This document shows positions 1-5,495 of a stretch of 6,320 bases of DNA, piece by piece. Source of the stretch: an uncultured Clostridia bacterium (GTDB lineage: Bacteria > Bacillota > Clostridia > Oscillospirales > Ruminococcaceae); contig CAMOFU010000148.1 of NCBI GenBank assembly GCA_946613705.1, positions 1 to 6,320 of the forward strand, in the 5' to 3' direction. The notes under the pieces were generated by a model that had not been told where the DNA came from, ran no database searches, and was given only the letters and a program-made list of their open reading frames with translations. A program made the position numbers and the translations under genes. Each line of letters begins with the position of its first letter. Within the stretch, counting starts at the first letter, position 1.

Positions 1-431
1 AGAGCGCTGATTATTCGCCTATCTTCTTCGGCTGCGACGGTCTTGACGGTATCCTCAGCGTTGAGAACTTCGACACCAAGCTTGCCGAGGGCGTTATGCT
101 GCTGACACCGTTCGCTGCCGATGCGACCGATGAGGCTACACAGAAGTTCGTAACAGACTACAAGGCTGCTTACAACAACGAGATCCCCAACCAGTTCGCT
201 GCCGATGCTTATGACTGCGTAAAGATCATAGCCAAGCTCATCAAGCAGGAGGGCATCACAGCCGATATGTCCGCATCCGATATGTGCGACAAGCTCAAGG
301 CTGCTATCTCCAACGGCTTCACCTTTGACGGCCTGACAGGTACAGGCATGACCTGGACCCCCGAGGGTGCCGTTTCCAAGGAACCGAAGGCTGTAGTCAT
401 CAAGGACGGCGCATATTCCGCTCTTGAGTGA
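1..431 (+). CDS. Branched-chain amino acid type ABC transporter substrate-binding protein, C-terminal part (5' truncated by window)
   Basis: The gene is open from the left edge; the frame starts at base 3 and gives 142 residues to a TGA at 429-431. Proteins of this family (periplasmic-binding-protein fold type I, LivK/LivJ-like) are extracellular lipoproteins that capture Leu/Ile/Val or related small molecules and deliver them to a LivHMGF permease. The visible part matches the C-terminal lobe: a stretch reading FFGCDGLDG, then EGVMLLTPFAAD, the helix QFAADAYDCVKII typical of the family (AxxAYDAV), and the closing pattern FDGLTGTGMTW...KEPKAVVIKDGAY, which resembles the family's 'G-x-TG-x-x-x-F...dG...i..iKdG' ending. 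The signal peptide, lipobox and N-terminal lobe are outside the window, so the ligand cannot be called. It ends just before a strong terminator, so it is the last gene of its unit or a lone gene, separate from the nad operon downstream. Confidence 0.87.
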   Translation, partial: SADYSPIFFGCDGLDGILSVENFDTKLAEGVMLLTPFAADATDEATQKFVTDYKAAYNNEIPNQFAADAYDCVKIIAKLIKQEGITADMSASDMCDKLKAAISNGFTFDGLTGTGMTWTPEGAVSKEPKAVVIKDGAYSALE

Positions 432-453
432 TCTCAGCACAGCAAGCTTTATC

Positions 454-490
454 AGAGCCGACGGAACGCTCCGTCGGCTCTTTGCTTTTT
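454..490 (+). terminator. Strong intrinsic terminator after the substrate-binding protein gene
   Basis: The arm at 454-465 (AGAGCCGACGGA) and the arm at 470-481 (TCCGTCGGCTCT) are perfect reverse complements, 12 bp, closed by the tetraloop ACGC (466-469). The 3' arm runs straight into a T-rich tail TTTGCTTTTT (481-490). It starts 22 bases after the stop codon. It should insulate the nad operon from read-through. Confidence 0.95.
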
Positions 491-493
491 CTG

Positions 494-517
494 CGGTCAA
501 AAACCGACTTTTTTTTT
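494..517 (+). other. Weak hairpin plus T9 tract: backup terminator or UP-like element
   Basis: CGGT (494-497) and ACCG (503-506) can form a 4-bp stem over a CAAAA loop, followed two bases later by nine T residues (509-517). The stem is too short to be convincing as a terminator by itself, but it follows a strong one and could catch read-through. The T tract also sits 9 to 17 bases upstream of the nadB -35 box, where a run of T/A acts as a UP element for RNA polymerase alpha subunits. The two roles cannot be told apart from sequence. Confidence 0.35.
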
Positions 518-525
518 GATAGTTA

Positions 526-554
526 TTGAAAAATCCGACACATTGTGATATAAT
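526..554 (+). promoter_or_regulatory. Sigma-A promoter of the nadB operon
   Basis: The -35 box TTGAAA (526-531) and the -10 box TATAAT (549-554) are separated by exactly 17 bases. The bases TGA just before the -10 box give an extended -10 (TGnTATAAT). The expected transcription start is near 560-562, leaving a leader of about 80 nt before the nadB ATG. No operator of a known NAD regulator could be recognised with confidence. Confidence 0.88.
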
Positions 555-560
555 AGATAA

Positions 561-596
561 TGAGCATTTATTCTGCGGCACACTGTGCCCTGCTCA
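561..596 (+). other. Nested stem-loop at the 5' end of the nadB leader (possible operator or mRNA structure)
   Basis: TGAGCA (561-566) is the reverse complement of TGCTCA (591-596). Inside it lies a second hairpin, GGCAC (577-581) with GTGCC (585-589), loop ACT. The outer repeat begins at the predicted transcription start. It could be a 5' mRNA stabilising or regulatory fold, or a DNA operator overlapping +1. It does not resemble the NAD-sensing riboswitches I know of, and no T tract follows, so it is not a simple attenuator. The function is unknown. Confidence 0.4.
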
Positions 597-641
597 ATGT
601 TGTCTCAAACGACTATTTCACAGCAAAAGAGGTAGCTTATT

Positions 642-2135
642 ATGAACAATTACGATGTTATCATTGTCGGCTGCGGCGCTGCAGGTCTGTACGGCGCTCT
701 GAACCTTGACCCGACGCTGAAGGTGCTTGTGCTCTCAAAGCGGGAGCTTACTCTCTGCAACTCCTCTCTCGCGCAGGGCGGTATCGCAGGTGTATACAAC
801 AGCCCCGAGGATTCTCCCGAGCTGCATAAGCACGATACATTTATTGCAGGCGGCTATGAGAACGACCCCGTTTCGACCGAGGTACTCGTAACTGAGGCTA
901 AAATAGATATAGCAAGGCTCATCGAGCTGGGCTGCGACTTTGATAAGCTGCCGAACGGCGACTACCACCGCACCCTCGAGGGCGGGCACGGTATGCACCG
1001 CATCTTCCACCACAAGGACGCAACAGGTTATGAGATCGAGACTACCCTGCTCGAAAACGTTCAGCAGAAGGAAAATGTCGAGATCTGGGAAAATGCGCTG
1101 ATGGTGCGTATCCGCCGCACAAAGACAGGCTTCTCGCTGCTGGTGCTGAAGGACGGCGGGTATATCCCCTGCAACTGCCGCTTCTGCATCTTCGCAACAG
1201 GCGGCATAGGCAGAGTGTATGAGTATACCACCAACTCCGCCATTGCAACGGGCGACGGCATCGCGGCCGCCTACAGGCTCGGTGCCGAGATCAAGAACCT
1301 GAGCTATATCCAGTTCCACCCGACTGCCTTCAACAACCGCCATACCCGCGAATGCTTCCTCATCTCCGAGGCTGTGCGCGGTGAGGGCGCTTACCTTAAA
1401 AACTGTCACCTCGAAAGATTCATGCACAACTACGATAAGCGCCTGGAGCTTGCGCCGAGAGATGTCGTATCGCATTCTATCATCTTTGAGGCAAAGAAAA
1501 CAGGCTCGGACGAATTCTATCTCGATATCACGCACAAGGACCCCGAGTTTATCCGCAACCGCTTCCCGATGATCTACAAAAACCTGCTTGAAGCAGGCTA
1601 CGATATGACCAAGCAGCCGATACCGATCTTCCCCTGCCAGCACTATCTTATGGGCGGGATAAAGGTCGATATCTACTCGCGCACCACGATAGACAGGCTC
1701 TATGCCTGCGGAGAGTGCTCCTGCACGGGCGTTCACGGCAACAACAGGCTCGCAAGCAATTCACTGCTCGAAGCGCTGGTGTTCTCACGCAGAGCCGCGG
1801 GTGACATCAATCAGCGCGCCAAAAACGAGAGCGGCGAGCTCATAGACTACAATTTCACACTCAACACTGAGGGCGAGCATATCCCGACGGGACTGCGCAC
1901 CGAGATCAGGCATATTATGCAGTCGGCATATTTCGTTATGCCCGATATCAAGGCGCTTGCGGACGGCTACGAGCGGATAATCGAGATAAAGCAGCTTCTC
2001 GACCGCGGCAATTTCAAGCCCGACCGCGATTATGTCGAGGCACGCAGCCTTGCTACGGTCGCATTCATCGTGCTGGGCGAGGCTTATCAGATCGCATTCG
2101 GCAGCGTTGACATAGACTACGAAGCAGGCTACTGA
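642..2135 (+). CDS. nadB: L-aspartate oxidase
   Basis: This FAD enzyme oxidises L-aspartate to iminoaspartate, the first step of de novo NAD synthesis, in the cytoplasm; fumarate or oxygen re-oxidises the flavin. The 497-residue product starts with the FAD-binding Rossmann motif VGCGAAG (G10, G12, G15), then SLAQGGIAG (42-50), EGGHGMHR (113-120) with DATG (126-129), and ATGGIG (185-190). Family active-site residues are present: QFHPTAF with H226, SEAVRGEG (242-249), APRD with R273, the HY pair at H334, and GVHGNNRLASNSLLE with R369. These correspond to E. coli H244, T259-E260, R290, H351 and R386; position 242 is Ser where E. coli has Thr. SEA plus APRD separate aspartate oxidase from succinate dehydrogenase and fumarate reductase flavoproteins. 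The C-terminal helical domain is short (E. coli NadB is 540 residues). Ribosome site AGAGG (628-632) lies 9 bases before the ATG. First gene of the operon. Confidence 0.95.
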   Translation: MNNYDVIIVGCGAAGLYGALNLDPTLKVLVLSKRELTLCNSSLAQGGIAGVYNSPEDSPELHKHDTFIAGGYENDPVSTEVLVTEAKIDIARLIELGCDFDKLPNGDYHRTLEGGHGMHRIFHHKDATGYEIETTLLENVQQKENVEIWENALMVRIRRTKTGFSLLVLKDGGYIPCNCRFCIFATGGIGRVYEYTTNSAIATGDGIAAAYRLGAEIKNLSYIQFHPTAFNNRHTRECFLISEAVRGEGAYLKNCHLERFMHNYDKRLELAPRDVVSHSIIFEAKKTGSDEFYLDITHKDPEFIRNRFPMIYKNLLEAGYDMTKQPIPIFPCQHYLMGGIKVDIYSRTTIDRLYACGECSCTGVHGNNRLASNSLLEALVFSRRAAGDINQRAKNESGELIDYNFTLNTEGEHIPTGLRTEIRHIMQSAYFVMPDIKALADGYERIIEIKQLLDRGNFKPDRDYVEARSLATVAFIVLGEAYQIAFGSVDIDYEAGY

Positions 2136-2557
2136 TGAATAATATGGCTGTAAAGAGAGCTACGCTCACACTGTTTGCGGTGAGCTACTATATGCTCTAT
2201 GCGATACTGCTCGTCGTGCTCGAACCGAATCTGCCGGTAAAGCTGCTGCTGATGGCGGTGTTTGTGTTCATCGCCTACGGTGTGGAGCTGTTCTTTACGA
2301 TCGGCACGGAGGAAAAGCCCGCAAGGTTCAAAACGATCGACTTCGATACCTTCGGTATGTCCATGCCGATGATAATTTATCTTCTGTTCGGTATCTTCAA
2401 CTTCCGTGAGCTGCGCGGCACCCTGCTGATGACTGCGCTGACTGCGTTTATGACACTGTTCGTGGGAGGTATACTCGATGCCGCCGCAGGCAGGAGCAGG
2501 ACGGGCAATGACAACGATGATGACGACAATGACGACAATGACGGTAAAGGAGAATAG
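2135..2557 (+). CDS. Small polytopic membrane protein with acidic Asp/Asn tail, unknown function
   Basis: I do not recognise the family. The 140-residue product has about four hydrophobic segments: roughly 9-29, 35-56, 74-90 and 96-114. The charged loop between the second and third (EEKPARFKTIDFD) and the extreme C-terminal tail, almost entirely Asp and Asn (residues 125-136) and ending GKGE, are distinctive. The start ATG at 2135 overlaps the nadB stop as TGATG and has no good ribosome site, so translation is probably coupled to nadB; an alternative start is Met4 at 2144. The stop is 2 bases before nadC, and the nadC ribosome site lies inside its last codons. Its place between two NAD-synthesis genes suggests co-expression with them, but a role in NAD precursor uptake or enzyme anchoring is only a guess. 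Confidence 0.82.
   Translation: MNNMAVKRATLTLFAVSYYMLYAILLVVLEPNLPVKLLLMAVFVFIAYGVELFFTIGTEEKPARFKTIDFDTFGMSMPMIIYLLFGIFNFRELRGTLLMTALTAFMTLFVGGILDAAAGRSRTGNDNDDDDNDDNDGKGE
2507..2542 (+). repeat. Low-complexity GAC/AAT codon repeats encoding the acidic tail
   Basis: The tail of the membrane protein is built from GAC, GAT and AAT/AAC codons, including the 9-bp unit GACGACAAT repeated exactly twice (2522-2530 and 2531-2539) and starting a third time. This gives Asp-Asp-Asn repeats. Such in-frame 9-bp repeats can change copy number by slippage without breaking the reading frame. Confidence 0.7.
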
Positions 2558-2559
2558 AT

Positions 2560-3399
2560 ATGAGGCTGATGCAGTTCCAGATCGACGATATCATCAAGAC
2601 TGCGCTCAATGAGGATATCAATTATATAGATGTGACCACCGACTATCTGGTAGACGATGATGCTGTATCGACCGCACGGTATGTCGCCAAGGACAGCGGT
2701 GTGCTCTGCGGGATAGACATTGCACTGAGAGTGTTCACTCTGCTTGACGAAACAGCGAGCTTTGAGGTATTTATCCGCGACGGCGAGGAGGTCAGAAAGG
2801 GCGATATCATCGCTAAGATCACCTGCCATACAAGGGCTCTTCTCAAGGGCGAGCGGACGGCTCTGAACCTGATACAGCATATGTCGGGCATAGCTACGGC
2901 AACGAACAGATGCGTGAAGCTGACAGAGGGTACAAAGGCATCTGTCGCCGATACGAGAAAGACCCTCCCCGGGCTGAGGGCTCTGCAAAAGTATGCCGTC
3001 ACCGTCGGCGGAGGGCGCAACCACCGCTACAACCTCTCCGACTGCGCTATGCTGAAGGACACACACCTTGATGCATACGGCTCGATGACAGGAGCTGTGA
3101 CCGCACTGAGAGAAAAAATGGGTCACACCGTAAAGATAGAGGTCGAGGTCGGCAGCCTCAAAGAGCTGGAGGAAGCGCTCGGGCTCGGAGTAGAGATAAT
3201 CATGCTCGACAACATGAGCGTTGAGGATATGGCAGAGGCCGTGAAGCTCACAGCAGGCAGGGCAAAGCTCGAAGCATCGGGCAATGTGACAGACGAGACG
3301 ATCAGGGCGATAGCCGAGACAGGCGTTGACATAATCTCTATGGGTGCGCTCACACATTCGGTGAAGGCATTTGACATCTCGATGAAGATAGACAAATGA
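2560..3399 (+). CDS. nadC: Nicotinate-nucleotide pyrophosphorylase (quinolinate phosphoribosyltransferase, decarboxylating)
   Basis: NadC converts quinolinate plus PRPP to nicotinate mononucleotide, CO2 and pyrophosphate, the step where de novo synthesis joins the shared NAD pathway. The 279-residue length is normal for the family. Order of motifs: an N-terminal EDI..DVTT (18-27) of the sandwich domain; GERTALNLIQHMSG (97-110, R99); DTRKTLPGLR (131-140, R133 and K134); GGRNHR (151-156); LKDTH (165-169, K166); KIEVEV (192-197, E196); MLDN (216-219, D217); LEASGNV (237-243); and ISMGALTHS (259-267). These supply the Arg/Lys ring that binds quinolinate and the acidic residues that hold Mg-PRPP. 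The usual K-[DE]-N-H is K-D-T-H here. Ribosome site AAAGGAG (2546-2552) lies 7 bases before ATG. The stop overlaps the next start as ATGA. Confidence 0.96.
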   Translation: MRLMQFQIDDIIKTALNEDINYIDVTTDYLVDDDAVSTARYVAKDSGVLCGIDIALRVFTLLDETASFEVFIRDGEEVRKGDIIAKITCHTRALLKGERTALNLIQHMSGIATATNRCVKLTEGTKASVADTRKTLPGLRALQKYAVTVGGGRNHRYNLSDCAMLKDTHLDAYGSMTGAVTALREKMGHTVKIEVEVGSLKELEEALGLGVEIIMLDNMSVEDMAEAVKLTAGRAKLEASGNVTDETIRAIAETGVDIISMGALTHSVKAFDISMKIDK

Positions 3400-3953
3400 G
3401 CGGCAGATATGTGCGCGCCTTTGCGCGTGAAAGGATATTTCTGGCAGTGTTCCTGATACTCTTCGGGCTGGGCTTCGGCGCAGGCGGCACTGTGGTACTG
3501 GTGGGTCAGTTCGGCTCAAAGGCCCGCTGCACCGTTGAGGTGCAAAGCGTCGTAAGCGAGATGAAGGAGCACGTTTCCCATGACAAGGGTCACAGCAGCT
3601 ATACCTATTCGCCCGTGTTCTTTTACGAGTATAACGGTCAGAAATACAAGCGGCAGAGCAGCGTTGCCTCCGACCCTCCCGAGTATTCCGAGGGTCAGCA
3701 GGTGACCTTAAAGATAAACCCCGATGACCCGACCGAGATATATGTTCCCGACGAGAACACAGGGTGGGTGCTGGGCTTTGTGTTCGCGGGCGCGGGCGCT
3801 GCCATTTTCATAGGCGGGGCAGCCGTACTGATATATACGATACATCAGGGCAGAAAGGCAAGACAGCAGAGCCGCCCGATGACAGTCGAGGACGAATTGC
3901 AGCAGTACCAAAATTCGGACAGCTATACCAACTACGACGATATATTCAAATAA
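3396..3953 (+). CDS. DUF3592-like two-pass membrane protein (first of a tandem pair)
   Basis: The 185-residue product has a transmembrane helix at about 14-38, an extracytoplasmic beta-rich domain (about 43-120), a second helix at about 124-148 (Gly/Ala rich, GFVFAGAGAAIFIGG), and a basic then polar cytoplasmic tail ending DDIFK. The middle domain reads as DUF3592: ARCTVEVQSVV, then SPVFFYEYNGQKY, GQQVTLKINPDDPTEIYVPDE. That pattern (external segment, 'P-v-f-Y-x-Y-G-x-x-Y', 'G-x-x-v-x-v-y-x-d-P-x-x-P') is shared by many small membrane proteins of unknown function. Start ATG 3396 overlaps the nadC stop by 4 bases (ATGA) with only a weak ribosome site, so translation is probably coupled. The next gene is a diverged copy. 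No biochemical role can be assigned. Confidence 0.85.
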   Translation: MSGRYVRAFARERIFLAVFLILFGLGFGAGGTVVLVGQFGSKARCTVEVQSVVSEMKEHVSHDKGHSSYTYSPVFFYEYNGQKYKRQSSVASDPPEYSEGQQVTLKINPDDPTEIYVPDENTGWVLGFVFAGAGAAIFIGGAAVLIYTIHQGRKARQQSRPMTVEDELQQYQNSDSYTNYDDIFK

Positions 3954-3989
3954 ACAGCGAGCTATCGGCAATGAACAAGGAGACAGCAT

Positions 3990-4505
3990 ATGGCCAAAGC
4001 AAATATTAAATATGCCTGGGGCGACAAGGTATCGTTTGTTATCAGCGCCTTTATGCTTATCCCTTCGGTCATATTCCTGATATACGGGTTCAGGCTGATA
4101 GCATATCAGGCTGACAAGAAGAGCCGCTGCACCGAAAAGGTCACGGCTCATGTGGTCAGCTACAACACCGAGCAGCGCCGTTCCCACAAATCTCACACCA
4201 CTCATACCGTTTATTTTCCCGTGTATGAGTTCGAGTATAAGGGGATCACCTATTCCTGCGTCAGTGAGTTCGAGCAGAGCGACAAGCAGTTCGAGATCGG
4301 CAAAGAGGTAGAGATGTATATTGACCCCGAGGGCGGGACTTCGTTCTATGTTCCCGAGGAGGACGGCTACAGAAAAAAGGTCATCATTATATTTGTGATA
4401 GATACACCGCTGTTCATTCTCGGGGTGATCAGCCTTGTGTTCTCGATCAGGGGTCGGATAGAGATGAACAGACAGAAGGAGGAGCAATATGGCGGGTATA
4501 CTTGA
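3990..4505 (+). CDS. DUF3592-like two-pass membrane protein (second of a tandem pair)
   Basis: The 171-residue product mirrors its upstream neighbour: helix at about 14-36, external domain about 45-124, helix about 129-153, charged cytoplasmic tail. Matching landmarks are KSRCTEKVTAHVV (against KARCTVEVQSVV), FPVYEFEYKGITY (against SPVFFYEYNGQKY), and EMYIDPEGGTSFYVPEEDG (against LKINPDDPTEIYVPDENTG), so the two arose by duplication and then diverged widely. The region at 62-73 is rich in His, Ser, Thr and Arg (RRSHKSHTTHT), like the first copy's HVSHDKGHSSYT, and is a conserved peculiarity of the pair. Ribosome site AAGGAG (3977-3982) sits 7 bases before ATG. The 36-base gap upstream is the largest in the operon and has no terminator. 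The 3' end overlaps the next gene by 17 bases. Confidence 0.86.
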   Translation: MAKANIKYAWGDKVSFVISAFMLIPSVIFLIYGFRLIAYQADKKSRCTEKVTAHVVSYNTEQRRSHKSHTTHTVYFPVYEFEYKGITYSCVSEFEQSDKQFEIGKEVEMYIDPEGGTSFYVPEEDGYRKKVIIIFVIDTPLFILGVISLVFSIRGRIEMNRQKEEQYGGYT

Positions 4506-5277
4506 CGGCGACAGACAGTACCATATCAGGACACTGCCCGAGGAGGTGGGCAGATATGTTATCCTTGCGGGCGACCCTGCTCGGATACCGCTGATCGCCA
4601 AGCATTTCACAGATCCCGTTCAGGTAGCGCAGAACCGCGAATACACTGTGATCTCGGGAACTCTTGACGGCGAGAAGGTCACAGCCTGCTCTACAGGCAT
4701 CGGCGGACCCTCCTCGGCTATAGCACTGGAGGAGCTTATCAAGTGCGGAGCGGATACCTTCATCAGAGTCGGAACAGCAGGCGGCATCGCAGACAAGGTG
4801 CGCGGCGGTGATCTGGTCGTGGTATCGGCGGCGATCTGCGGCGAGGGAACGAGCAGAGAGTACCTTCCGTCGGGCTACCCTGCGGCTGCGGATTTCGATG
4901 TTACGAGCGCACTTGCCCTTTCCGCTGAGGAGCTTTCCGCGGATACCGTCGGGTGCGGCTTCCACGTCGGGATAGCACACTCGAAGGACAGCTTCTACGG
5001 CCAGGTGGCACCCGAGACCTCGCCCGTATACTACACGCTGAAAAACCGCTGGGAGAGCTACAAGCGCCTCGGCTGTCTCTGCTCTGAAATGGAGTGTGCG
5101 GCTATCTATGCGGTGGGGCTTGCGAGAGGTGTACGCTGCGGCGCTGTTATGCTTGCTATCTGGAACATGGAACGCACATACTCCGGCAAGGACGACACCA
5201 AAAACCTTGACACCTCACGGGCGATACACTGCGCGGTAGAGGCAATACGAAAGCTGATAAAAAAAGACAAAGGATAA
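4489..5277 (+). CDS. udp: Uridine phosphorylase-type nucleoside phosphorylase
   Basis: Enzymes of this family (PNP_UDP_1, hexameric NP-I fold) split a nucleoside with phosphate to the free base and (deoxy)ribose-1-phosphate. The 262-residue product carries the phosphate-binding AGDPARIP (27-34; G28, R32), NREY (49-52, R50), the uridine phosphorylase signature STGIGGPSSAIALEEL (68-83), RVGTAGG (93-99, R93 and T96), SKDSFYGQ (165-172), and SEMECAA (199-205), whose Glu-Met-Glu holds the ribose. These match E. coli Udp G26, R30, R48, R91, T94, Q166 and E196-M197-E198. The signature and FYGQ favour uridine over purine substrates, but the Arg that E. coli has two residues after the Gln (R168) is not at that position here (GQVAPET), so base specificity is less certain. 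Ribosome site AAGGAGG (4476-4482) lies within the preceding gene, which overlaps by 17 bases. Last gene of the operon. Confidence 0.88.
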   Translation: MAGILDGDRQYHIRTLPEEVGRYVILAGDPARIPLIAKHFTDPVQVAQNREYTVISGTLDGEKVTACSTGIGGPSSAIALEELIKCGADTFIRVGTAGGIADKVRGGDLVVVSAAICGEGTSREYLPSGYPAAADFDVTSALALSAEELSADTVGCGFHVGIAHSKDSFYGQVAPETSPVYYTLKNRWESYKRLGCLCSEMECAAIYAVGLARGVRCGAVMLAIWNMERTYSGKDDTKNLDTSRAIHCAVEAIRKLIKKDKG

Positions 5278-5287
5278 CAGCACGAGA

Positions 5288-5442
5288 AATAATAAAAAAT
5301 TAAAAATAAAGAAGAAAGAATAAATAAGAAATAATAAACAAGGTGTCCGCAAAGCGGACGATATCAAATATCATCGCCAAAGGCGATACCTTGTTTATTC
5401 TTTATTCTTTCTTCTTTTTTATTTATTATTTATTTTATTATT
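5288..5442. repeat. AT-rich inverted-repeat (MITE-like) element with structured core
   Basis: The left arm (5288-5344) and right arm (5388-5442) are imperfect reverse complements about 55 bases long; both outer ends read AATAATAAAA in their own inward direction. The left arm holds a single C, next to the core (5339), and the right arm a single G (5393), so the arms are strongly strand-biased. The innermost 12 bp (5333-5344 with 5388-5399) pair perfectly, and pairing continues outward with scattered mismatches. The GC-containing core is described separately. There is no coding frame. Size, long terminal inverted repeats and intergenic position between convergent genes fit a small non-autonomous mobile element or dispersed palindromic repeat; copies elsewhere in the genome cannot be checked here. 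No clear target-site duplication was recognised, because both flanks of the arms are AT-rich. Confidence 0.72.
5337..5395. other. Contiguous four-way junction: three hairpins inside a closing stem
   Basis: The closing stem is AACAAGGT (5337-5344) with ACCTTGTT (5388-5395). Inside it, with no unpaired base between helices, are GTCCGC-AAA-GCGGAC (5345-5359), GATAT-CAA-ATATC (5360-5372) and ATCGCC-AAA-GGCGAT (5373-5387). All four stems are perfect and every loop is three bases. Because it is palindromic it can form in either transcript or as a DNA cruciform. It lies between the stop of udp and the stop of the convergent minus-strand gene and may end transcription in both directions; the flanking arm gives a T-rich tail in both transcripts. 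Confidence 0.8.
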
Positions 5443-5495
5443 AACGTGTTTTAACGGGGACGCTGCATTCGTATCCTCATATCTGTCAAAGCATA

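Noticed and set aside
555..641. NAD-sensing riboswitch in the nadB leader
   Set aside because: The leader is short (~80 nt) and I see only a simple nested hairpin, without the conserved motifs I would expect of NAD-I or NAD-II classes.
735..1736. Long open frame on the minus strand opposite nadB (333 codons)
   Set aside because: It lies wholly antisense to a gene with all nadB motifs, and its product resembles no domain. High third-position GC in nadB leaves the opposite strand open.
2377..3519. Long open frame on the minus strand opposite nadC (380 codons)
   Set aside because: It spans parts of three well-supported plus-strand genes; the translation is Cys/His/Arg-rich and shows no recognisable domain.
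3708..4980. Two overlapping minus-strand open frames opposite the DUF3592 pair and udp
   Set aside because: They are antisense to genes with good ribosome sites and family motifs; no plausible start signals were seen.
5337..5395. tRNA-like cloverleaf
   Set aside because: Three arms in a closing stem recall a tRNA, but at 59 bases with 3-base loops there is no anticodon loop, no T-loop TTCRA and no acceptor-stem geometry.
5288..5442. CRISPR array
   Set aside because: The repeats are inverted, not direct, with no regular spacers and no cas genes nearby.
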